A stretch of DNA of 64,000 bases from Actinomortierella ambigua (Eukaryota > Mortierellomycota > Mortierellomycetes > Mortierellales > Mortierellaceae): assembly GCA_016098155.1 (NCBI GenBank), contig JAAAJB010000012.1:62001-126000 (forward strand). Direction: 5' to 3'. Shown here piece after piece: positions 24,491 through 33,600 of the stretch (within the stretch, counting starts at the first letter, position 1; each line of letters begins with the position of its first letter). The translations under genes and the position numbers were made by a program. The notes beneath the pieces are model-generated. The model searched no databases and was not told where the DNA came from. It was given only the letters and a program-made list of their open reading frames with translations.

Positions 24491-27121
24491 TTACTTGCCG
24501 GCGAACGAACAGATGGTGGTGTAAGTATTGCCGTTGATGACCGCTTCTGCCCGCACTTCTGTCAGACCTATTAGTAAGAAGAACAGAAAAAAAAGTTACC
24601 GTAATCAGTCCCCAATCATGATAAAAACCTACCAATGCCAAACGGCAAACCCATCAGCAACTTGATCAGACAAAATAAAAGACTTACCAAAGTACATGTT
24701 GAGCTTAAAGACCACCCGTGTTCGGGGCTGAGCGCCAGGGATCTCGGGCATAGGAATGTGGAAATCGGCAATCTTTTGCACGCCAGGGTCGGTGATGTAC
24801 TTTGGCTTGGTGGGCGAGTTGCACACGTACAGAGGCGAGTCCAGACCCTTGGGGTACGACCAAGTGACATACTCCTTGGAGACACACTCATCAACGCCAA
24901 TCTGCTGTCCCGGGCACACATAGACCGAAAACCGCTCCTTGCAACGAACATGTCCATCGTGCGAGATGATCTTCTTGGACTCGGGGTCCACACCCTCCTC
25001 AAAGGGCATGTTGGCATCAACACCATACCATCGACGCGCCACACGCATGTTGATCGTCCTGGTGTTCAATCCCGCATAGACCGCACCGCGGACAACGGCC
25101 AGCTCCGGACGCTGGGGGACGGCAATCAGCCCGACGAGATGCGAAAACTCTTGACGGACACGCTCCTCGAGGTACCGCGACGATCCAAAGCCTCCGACCA
25201 AGAAGATGGCCGACACCCGGCTCTGCGACTGGTGCAGCTGCTTCTGAATCAGATCCAACACATCCGAAATCACGGGCTCAAAGACCTCCGACTTCATCTC
25301 CTCGACTGGGACACACAACACACCATCCTCCAAGCCAATCTCGGGATCGTTCAAATCCTCCAGCCCGGTCGCCTGCGGGATCTGCATCAGCACATCCTCC
25401 TGTCCGTTGAACATCGGCTTCACCATGTCCACAAACGTGTCCATCAACGCCGCCCATCCACAGGCCTTGATGCCCCGACGGTACCGACGGAACTTGCGCT
25501 CCAGCAACCGCTCCATGTTGGCGTCCAAAAACACCGAGCCACAGGATGCACCATGACCACGGGTGACTTCGCGCAGGTGCCGTGTCTGACCTGGGGGCTC
25601 GCTCACCTCAAAGACAATCAGATCCACAGTTCCTCCACCGGCATCGCAAATCATGAACCGATCTCCATCCTTGAGCGCAAAGCGGTCCACCATTCGCTCA
25701 CAGTACATCGCCGCCGCCTCGGGCTCCGAAATCAGGATCAGACGGTTAGGCGGGTCATTGGGCTGAATCAACCCGGCCCCAATCGCCGCCTTGCGCATCG
25801 TGTTCTTGGCACTGTCGGACCACATCGCGGGCACCGTCAAACAGTACTGGAACTGGTTCGGCTCAAAGTTCTTCATAAAGCCCTTCATCAGCTCGGACAT
25901 GACATGTCCGTGCAGCTTGCGCAGGTAGTGCGTCACCGCATCCAGCGCCGACACACCGTTTTCCAACGGCGGACTGTTGAGGTTCTCGTCCAGCTGCAGC
26001 TTAAACTTGCGAAGCAACGTGTAGTCCTTGGCTGAAGGCTTCAGCATCGCCAGACGTGCCGCGTGACCCCAGTCCAGGATGCGTGTCGAATCCCGCTTGT
26101 ACAAGCTGAGCGTTGGTGTCTTTGGGTATTGTGCAAGGTGGCGAGGCCTATCATGTGTGTTTGTTATTAAAAGAAAAAAAAATAAAGTGTTAATAGTGAT
26201 CATACAGTGTCTCCGTAGGAAACAGATAGGCACTTTGCCTCTCTGCTTATTGGGGGAGGCACGCTGATGAATCCTGTGCACATGGCCCCTGAAATGCTTG
26301 CATGGTCATAGAGACTCTTTTTTTTTTTCCTCCGTCTGACAACAACCAAAACAACAATCTCCTCTGTGACCCAAGTACACACCGCGCAACCCTATTTTTC
26401 TTCCTCTTGTCCTTCTTTTTAAAATCCTCCGAGGAAAAAGGCTGTGCAGGATTGAAGACAGATTGACCAAACTCCTCCTCCCTCTCCTCCTCCTCAATCC
26501 TAATGCGCCTTTCGTTGGGGATGTAAATTTTTTTTGTGTTCCCTGGCAAAATTCCAGTTTCGAGCAAAAAAAAAACAAGCTTGAAACAACCCAGTACTCT
26601 ACTGCTGAGAATCGGGGTTCCAGTCACAAAGAAGAAAGGAAAGAAGAAAAAAAAAAAAAGGCCCCAGCTAAGCTAGACGAAAGGGAAGAATAGTAAGTGG
26701 GAAGAGCAGAGGAAGGGGGGGGGAAAGGACTTACCACTTTGTAATATCATGAACCTCTCCGTCGGCTCTTAGTGCGTAGGCGACACCAGAGTATGTTGTA
26801 CCTAGATATCAGCAGCGTACAGGTGATAGCCCAGACAATTGCATTATTAGTCACATCAGAAGAACTCGATTCCCGCCCTCTCTTTCTTGTTTTGCCAAGA
26901 AACCCCACCCCAAGAAGAAATCATTGACATGCGAGAAGAAGAAAAAAAAACAAGAAAGGCCAAGCAAGTGAATGGCTAGGTGGGTTTGGTCCTATTGCTG
27001 GTCCCGGGCTAAATATAAAAGAATACAGCCCTAGAAGGAGAGGGGAGGGCAAAAGCCCCCTCCGCCTCCGAGTTTTGTGGCGTGGGGCTAGTTGGGACCA
27101 GACGACCATTAGAGCCATTAC

Positions 27122-27156
<35 letters not shown>

Positions 27157-27913
27157 TAGGGGGAAGGAGGGGAAAAAACAAAGATGCCTTACCAAAGTCG
27201 ATGGCCATGACAACAGGGTAGACAGCGTCTGGTTTAGGGGGTTGTGCGCGAATGATGGGCTGGGCAGCAGGCTGGACAGGCTGGACAGGTTGGACAGGTT
27301 GGACAGGTTGGAGTGGCTGCACTTGTTGGATAGGTTGCTGCTGCTGATGTTGTTGTTGTTGCTGCTGCTGCTGCTGCTGCTGTGGGATAATAGGCTGGAT
27401 GGAAGCGTGCGATGGCATGCCGGCGATGCCTGGGTGTGAGACGGCTGGCGAACCACCGTAGACACTGCCCTGATAGTTGAGTCCGCCGCCGCCCTGGAAC
27501 GCTCCGGCATTCGAAACCATGGGTGTGGCTGGGAACTGCTGCTGCTGCTGCTGCTGCTGCTGGTGTTGCTGTTGTTGCTGCGACATGGACTGCGCGTCGT
27601 ATCCATTGGCGGGGTAGCCTCCATTCATGTTGACATTGTTGGTGTTGGTGTTGTTGCCATAGCCACCATGGGCATTGTATCCGCCCTGAGAGGCGGGCAT
27701 CATGCCGGTTGCGACAGGAGGGTAAGCAGCATAGGGCTGCGAAGCGCCGCCGTTGCTATATCCGGGATCGTGGGACTGGGGAGGATAACCAGCAGCGCCA
27801 TGGTCGTATCCGACGTTGGGGTCATAGCCACCGCCACCACCGCCGTGCTGGTCATAGTTGCCGCCGCCGTTGCCGTACTGCTGGGCAGAGTATTGGGCCC
27901 CGTAGTGACTCAT
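24491..27913 (-). CDS. Hsp70-like (HSPA12-type) ATPase with Gln/Gly-rich N-terminus, four exons
   Basis: 774 residues from minus-strand exons 27913-27193, 26801-26735, 26147-24688 and 24567-24491, all GT-AG with matching phases. Residues 1-230 are low complexity: YGGG/QQ-rich, several polyglutamine runs and a VQP repeat. The actin-like ATPase fold follows: phosphate-1 loop with D239-F-G-T-T, phosphate-2 DAGGGTVDL from D431, and the adenosine loop VGGFGSS from V580. Length and motif spacing fit the divergent HSPA12-type Hsp70 proteins common in fungi rather than a canonical Hsp70. There is no C-terminal EEVD. The last exon encodes 24 residues ending SFAGK. The frame stays open about 120 codons upstream of the chosen ATG, but that part is simple repeats, so I start at MSHYGAQ. 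Client proteins are unknown. Confidence 0.88.
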
Positions 27914-28983
27914 GAGAGGGGGAGAGAGAGAGTGAGAGAGAGAGAGAGAGAGAGAGATTGATGCTGCCGGAGGAGAGGAATGAGTGGAAATGTCTGTCAG
28001 GCAGCAGATGAAAAGAAGAACAAGAAAATGAGCAGTATGCGGGGAGGGGAGAAAAAGATGGGAAAGGGGGGGCGAGAGAGAGGAAAGTAGACAAAAGGGC
28101 AAGTGTGGGCTGGGCAAGAAGAAAGAGAGAATAAGAAACAACATACAACAGTAGCACACATACACCTCATAAGCACACAAAGGGGGGTGGGGAAGGACAT
28201 AGTGGATATCGGATGCACTCTCACTCATCCCACCCCCACTCTCACACTCTCTCTCTCTGTCACTACACAGCAACAGTCAGCGCCTGTGCTCACCCAATTT
28301 GACCATCCATGTCCCATGTCCCATGCCCCCTTCGACCCTACACACACGCACATACACTATCAAGGCACCCATCCATCCCCTACCATGCCAACAGAGTACT
28401 GCTGTAGTGCATGCACAACATGCACCCCTCTCCTTCTCCCACCCCACCACCACTCCCTCGAGGGCCCACATGTGGAGATCACCCGCCTTTGGTGCATGCT
28501 GTAGACACGATATTAGTGTTTTGTATCTGTTGGAAATGTGGCCATGAGGGCCTGTGCCTGTGCCTGTGTCTTGATTCTTCCGATACGCCACACGCCCAAC
28601 ACACCACACTAACAATTAGAGCAAACCGCTCACTGCCACGCAGTCGACTCACCCTCGCCGTTCTTCGTGAGGTATACAGCTCATGCAGCAGACAAACTAC
28701 GGCGTAACAAAAAAAGACTACACTCATACCTGTGATCGCCAGGATTCTCTCGGGACACGTGTCATCCCGTAAGGCATGGATTATTGGATCGACTGTAGAG
28801 CGTCTAGTGTGGCTGAACATCATCACAAAAATACGAAAATACAGTAAAAGATCGAGGATAGGTCTATTTTCCCTCAATGGTGGCGGAGGGCTATGCCTTG
28901 AGAGCCGCGCATTGGCATCGCATGTACAATAGTCTCTACACACAAGCGCTGCTCAACGAAACGAGTTCACCTATTCTCTTCGC
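27914..28983. other. Upstream region of the Hsp70-like gene
   Basis: A GA-rich plus strand from 27916 to about 28130 (CT-rich on the coding strand) is the likely leader/promoter of the Hsp70-like gene. The rest is CA- and CT-rich with no recognisable gene. Confidence 0.55.
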
Positions 28984-29590
28984 TCATATCAGGGCGCCAT
29001 CTCTTCGTTTTCTTCGATACGCTCCACATAATACATGACAGATGGAGCTATGGAATTTAGCAACGCTAATCCCGATATCAAGACCGTCTTCTTCAAAGGC
29101 GACGACCAGTCCAGTTCCATACGCAAAAAATACCTTACAGGCAGACTTTATGGTTTGAAGCCCTCTCCAGGTTGATCCGGCACCCCTCAGAGACAAAAAT
29201 GTCTCCGTCCAACAGTCGCATCGTATTAATGTGCAAGTTAGTCTTTTCGGGTACCACGGGCTTGACGTCCTTTCCCACCACTGCGAGGTAAAAAAAGCGA
29301 CTGCTCGTGTCGTAAAAAGCCATAGGGGTGGTGGTGGTTGAGAAGCACAACATCTAGGTCAGACGCGTGCATCTTGCATGCAACAGGTATGGCCCCCTCA
29401 CCGGACGCTGCAAAGTAGATCCAGTGCTTCTAATAGAAATTCATGAGGCTGTACGCAGAACCATCGTCATTCCCAGCCCCATCAGTTGATAAGTTTTCCT
29501 GATAACTAGCGAGGCGACCGGCCATGGTGACAAGATAACCGCCGTTGGTTGAGAACAATGTAGACTGCAGTGCCAGGGATGGTCTAAAGG
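28984..29590 (-). pseudogene. Decayed open reading frame of unknown family
   Basis: Reading the minus strand from about 29584, one frame gives a protein-like stretch (with TNGGYLVTMAGRLASYQEN) that hits a TAG, continues in the same frame through HWIYFAASGEGAIPVAC, then appears to shift frame into AFYDTSSRFFYLAVVGKD and VSEGCRINLERAS, and shifts again near 29190. Composition is not repeat-like, unlike the surrounding DNA, so a broken former gene is plausible. I do not recognise the family. It could instead be several short exons of a real gene, or chance. Confidence 0.3.
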
Positions 29591-29835
29591 GGAGTGAAAT
29601 CAGTTTAGCAGGACTTTGTCACACAATCCATGGCCACTCGAGGCTTCAAACTTCAACTTAGGGCCACTTGGGTGACCCTAAAGTGCGAAAAGTGACAAAA
29701 GCTTGGCTTGGACTTTTATCTCCAATGACATGAAGGGATCATATTAAGAGGGGCTGCCAAGTATATGGCGGCATTGGGGTTGTCGACGATGCCATGGTCA
29801 GGTTGGTCTCTGGGTGCCGACATTTAGAAATCTAC

Positions 29836-29905
29836 TTGTCGACCCTCTTCCGACCCACCTGGTCTCTATTTGTCGACCCCTAACAGCGTGCTTATTTGTC
29901 GACCC
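29836..29905. repeat. Three copies of TTGTCGACCC
   Basis: Exact 10-bp copies start at 29836, 29870 and 29896, with a related GTTGTCGACGA at about 29779. Each contains the palindrome GTCGAC. Spacing is uneven (34 and 26 bases). Function unknown. Confidence 0.7.
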
Positions 29906-30235
29906 GTACAAGACTAGCTAGCTGTATCAACTCTTGGCCCTCGCGTGCGTCTTTGCATCCTTGTTAGAGGCGATTTCGGCCATCGAAGACGCTGATGATG
30001 TGACGAAAGGGTGGAGCTGCTGCCACCCCTAGACCTTTCTGACCTTTGGTCCCTCATGTATCCTGCCTTTTGGACTCACCACCCCCTTTTGGGATTTCTC
30101 TTTAGTGTGTAGCTATCTTGCATTCTCCCATCTGACTTGTACTCTTGCTTATATCTTTTCTGGGTCACCCTTCACCCTTTATTTCCTTAGCAGATAGTCT
30201 TTTATCCTATATTGTTGCGACGACGGGGGTCGTGT

Positions 30236-30453
30236 CTCGCAGATCGCGGATAGACACAACTGCCACCGACAAAAGTAACATAAAAACACAATTAGGTGGC
30301 AGCCGTGTTGCTATTATAGATTCCAAGAGGTCTGCGACAACCCACACTTTCTGGGTTGCCGAATAGTCGCAAAATGAGTGGGTTGCCACGCAATGGGTGG
30401 CAACCTAGGCTGTCAGATGGCGCAAAAATGAACCGCGCCTCGCAGTTCGCGGA
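30236..30453. repeat. Two copies of CTCGCAGWTCGCGGA
   Basis: The 15-bp motif occurs at 30236-30250 (with A) and 30439-30453 (with T), 203 bases apart in the same orientation, in the GC-rich block beside the tRNA gene. Unknown role; possibly part of a degenerate mobile or tandem element. Confidence 0.6.
30381..30405. repeat. Perfect 9-bp inverted repeat (hairpin)
   Basis: GGTTGCCAC (30381-30389) and GTGGCAACC (30397-30405) are perfect complements around a 7-base loop. Located downstream of the tRNA-Arg gene. No T run follows, so it is not an obvious terminator. Confidence 0.75.
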
Positions 30454-30518
30454 CGGGTGCGCGCCGCGCCGCGCCGCCGATGGAGAAACTCTCTTTGAGG
30501 TCCCGTTCAAAAAGAAAC

Positions 30519-30525
30519 AAAAAAA
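30519..30525 (-). terminator. RNA polymerase III T-run terminator
   Basis: Seven T on the minus strand, three bases after the 3' end of the tRNA-Arg gene, as expected for Pol III termination. Confidence 0.85.
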
Positions 30526-30528
30526 GCT

Positions 30529-30598
30529 GAGAGTACCGGGGGTCGAACCCGGGCCGCTAGATTCGAAGTCTAGTATGCTTCCACTACATCATACTCCC
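30529..30598 (-). tRNA. tRNA-Arg (anticodon UCG)
   Basis: Minus-strand 70-nt cloverleaf. The acceptor stem GGGAGTA/TACTCTC pairs over seven positions with one G-U. The D arm is ATGT/GCAT with a 7-base loop. The anticodon stem is CTAGA/TCTAG around loop CTTCGAA (anticodon TCG, codon CGA), and the T arm is CCGGG/CCCGG around TTCGACC, which also supplies the B box. No intron. CCA is not encoded, as expected in a nuclear eukaryotic tRNA gene. Confidence 0.95.
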
Positions 30599-30930
30599 TT
30601 CCAATCCTTATTTGGAAGGAGCTCTCATTGGGAGATGAGAAACCGTCTCTCCCGAAGACACAAAAACCAATAGCAATATGTTCACGTGACACAGCGGAGC
30701 GTCAATGTCAACTGACATTTAAAAATTGTCTAATTAGGGAATTTTGGCGGATGTATTGCAATTGTTGCTGTGGCTTGGAGAGAGGACGAATCTCCAGATG
30801 ATACAGGACTGCGAAAAAAACAAACATTGCCCCTGTTGTACACCCTCGAAGGTCAAATTTTTTATGAACCTTTTTTTTTTTTTAGTTTTTGGGTCCTCAT
30901 TACTTCTTCCACAATACCCGCACATTCACT

Positions 30931-32770
30931 ATGCCATCATTAGAAAAGAAGGAGAAGGCCATCGCTGCTGAGCAGTCGACCGTCGACATCACGAAGGAGA
31001 AGAAGGAGAAGAAGGCGAAGAAGGAGAAGAAGGACAAGAAGGACAAGAAGGACAAGAAGGACAAAAAGGACAAGAAGGAGAAGAAGGAGAAAAAGGAGAA
31101 GAAGCGCAAGGCTGAGGAGCTGGCAGACGACGCAGCATCCTCTGCCACCAGCAACGATGAGCAGGAACAGCCTAAAGCGAAGAAGCTGAAGGCTGTCGCT
31201 GTTGCTGTTGAGCCCATCAAGATTGGCGGTGGAGCGGTCGCTGGCGGCGTCGAACCGGCCAAGGGCAGCGGCACGATTGTCAAGAGCTTCTACAACCCGG
31301 CTACAAACAAGACGACAAAGGAGCAGGCACGAGAGTTTTACAAGGAAAACACTATTGAGGTTTCGGGCGACAAGGACTTCTTGCCCGTCCTCAAGTTTGC
31401 CGAGGCCGGCTTCAGCTCGGAGATGCTCGAGTGCACAAAGTCGTTCAAGGCCCCCAGCCCCATTCAGGCGGCTTGCTGGCCCATTGTCCTCTCTGGACGT
31501 GATATCATTGGTATTGCCGAGACTGGGTATGTTGTTAACACACATCTTGTCTTTGTGTGTGTTCTTTGTATAGAAATGTGAACATTCCTCCCCCTCCTGT
31601 GCTTTAGCAAAGGTATCACGCCAAACTAATACCCTTTTCTTATTTTATTCTTCATTTCCAAATAGCTCGGGCAAGACATTGGCATTCACCCTGCCAGCGC
31701 TGATGCACATTCAAGGCCAGGCCAACTTCACCCAAAAGCCCAAGGGCCCCACGGTCCTCGTTATTTCGCCTACGCGCGAGCTCGCCGTGCAGACCTACGA
31801 GCAGTGCGAGGCCGCCGGCCGGGCCTCTGGCATCAAGTCCGTCTGTATCTACGGTGGTGTGAGCAAGGACGACCAGCGACGGGCGATCCGGGGCGGTGTG
31901 CACATCATTGTGGCGACGCCCGGTCGTCTGATCGATCTTCTCGAGGACGGCTCGTGCTCGGTCGACACGGTTTCGTACCTGGTCCTGGACGAGGCCGACC
32001 GCATGCTCGACACTGGATTCGAAGAGGCCATCCGCAAGATTCTGAGCCAGACCCGCAAGGACCGACAGACGGCCATGTTCAGTGCCACCTGGCCAGAGTC
32101 TGTGCGCAAGCTCGCCCATGATTTCCTGGCCAACCCAGTCAAGGTGACGATCGGTTCGCCCGATCTCGGTGCCTCGGCCAATGTGACCCAGGTCGTCGAG
32201 GTCTTGCAGGACCCACGCAACAAGGAGCGGCGCTTGTTGGAGCTGCTCAAGGACTACCACAAGACCCGCAAGAACCGCATCCTGATCTTTGCCCTGTACA
32301 AGAAGGAGGCCGACCGGATCGAACAGGCCCTGCAGCGCGCTGGTTACAAGGTCGGCGGTATCCATGGTGACAAGAGCCAGCATTTGCGCTCGCAAGCTTT
32401 GGAGAACTTTAAGAACGGATCCATCCCTCTCTTGGTCGCCACCGATGTCGCCGCCCGTGGTATCGATATCAGCGGCATTACCCATGTCATCAACGTCACC
32501 TTCCCTCTGACCATCGAGGACTATGTCCACCGTATTGGACGCACGGGCCGTGGTGGCTCGACGGGCACCGCGCACACGTTCTTCACCATCAACGAGAAGG
32601 GCCTGAGTGGCGCCCTGATCAACGTCCTGAACGATGCTGGCGTCACCGTCCCGGATGAGCTGCGCAAGTTTGGCGGCACCGTCAAGAAAAAGACCCATTC
32701 CATCTATGGTGACCATTTCAAAGATCTGGGCGGCGAGGTCAAGCAGCCTACCAAGATTCGCTTTGAATAA
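30931..32770 (+). CDS. DBP3: DBP3-type DEAD-box ATP-dependent RNA helicase
   Basis: 566 residues from exons 30931-31526 and 31666-32770. Nucleolar helicases of the Dbp3 group act in pre-60S ribosomal RNA processing. The N-terminus is a long Lys/Asp/Glu array of KKDK and KKEK units (about residues 23-60), as in yeast Dbp3. All DEAD-box motifs are present: the Q motif (PSPIQ), motif I AETGSGKT near residue 196, PTRELA near 232, TPGR, DEAD near 306, SAT near 337, [11 protein letters not shown] and [10 protein letters not shown]. The C-terminal segment [12 protein letters not shown] matches the Dbp3 tail. The single 139-nt intron splits the second Gly codon of motif I. The ATG follows a short, mildly pyrimidine-rich leader. 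The gene is convergent with the C2H2 gene. Confidence 0.94.
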
Positions 32771-33600
32771 GAACGAATTTGTTTTCCCAGCTTGCTTTTT
32801 TTTTTTCTCTCTCTTCCCTCTTTTGATTCTTTTTGTTTTGTCTTTTTGTGTAATTGTAGCTAGATTTTTGAAATGAAGCGCAAAGTAGAAAGATTTGCAA
32901 CCAAATAACCTGAAAAAAAAATGGCATAAGGTGCTTACATGGTGGCAATTGTGGGTCAGCTGATTCTTGTCCTGGGGCTCCATTGCCATACGACAAACAT
33001 GTGGAAGGAGAAGAGGTCAGAGTGGTACTAAAGTGATTATGTCTTAATTTTTTTTTTTTTTTAAAAAAAAAGAATCCGTTGCATTTTTCAAGGTCGCTAG
33101 CTCATTCCGATACAATGATATACATGCGCAAGGGCTATTATTCATGCTAATGAGTGGTGGGAGAAAGTGGAGAAGAAAAGCAGCGCGCATTGTACCAAAA
33201 AAAGAAGTGGAAACGAAAAGTAACACAAAAGCGCAAAGAAAAAAAGAAAAGAAAGAAAAGAAAGAAAGGGTAATTCAAACATGCCGATGGATAGAACAGA
33301 GAAAAAAAAAAACTTAGAGAAGAAAGTAGAAAAAAAAAGTGAGCAACTATGAACAAGAAAGAACTTGACAACATGCATGAAAAAAAAAAAGAAATGTCGT
33401 TTTTTTTCCTTGCATGCGGCCTCGTGGTATCCCCTGGCGACTGACAACACATGCCCAACATCCCAAAAAAACAAGACCGATCCAGCAAAATGTCGTAGCT
33501 ATTGCGCACATAATAGTTGGAGGTTTTTTGTTGTGCGTATGTTAAAGGGCATGTCGTCCTGCTCGATCCCATCCCTTCCCCCCCCTTCTTCTTTTTTCTT
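32771..33600. other. Convergent intergenic region
   Basis: Between the DBP3 stop and the C2H2 gene stop. Very A/T-run-rich (for example 33047-33070 and 33240-33340). Presumably two 3' untranslated regions; no gene seen. Confidence 0.6.

Noticed and set aside
24635..26035. 466-codon open frame on the plus strand
   Set aside because: Antisense shadow of the Hsp70-like gene exon 3.
27914..28273. In-frame 120-codon extension of the Hsp70-like protein
   Set aside because: It is translated CT microsatellite and pyrimidine-rich leader; the family-like chain begins at MSHYGAQ. It cannot be fully excluded without transcript data.
29657..29682. TTAGGG/CCCTAA as telomere-like sequence
   Set aside because: Only single copies forming an imperfect hairpin; no tandem array.
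31652..32989. 445-codon open frame on the minus strand
   Set aside because: Antisense shadow of DBP3 exon 2.
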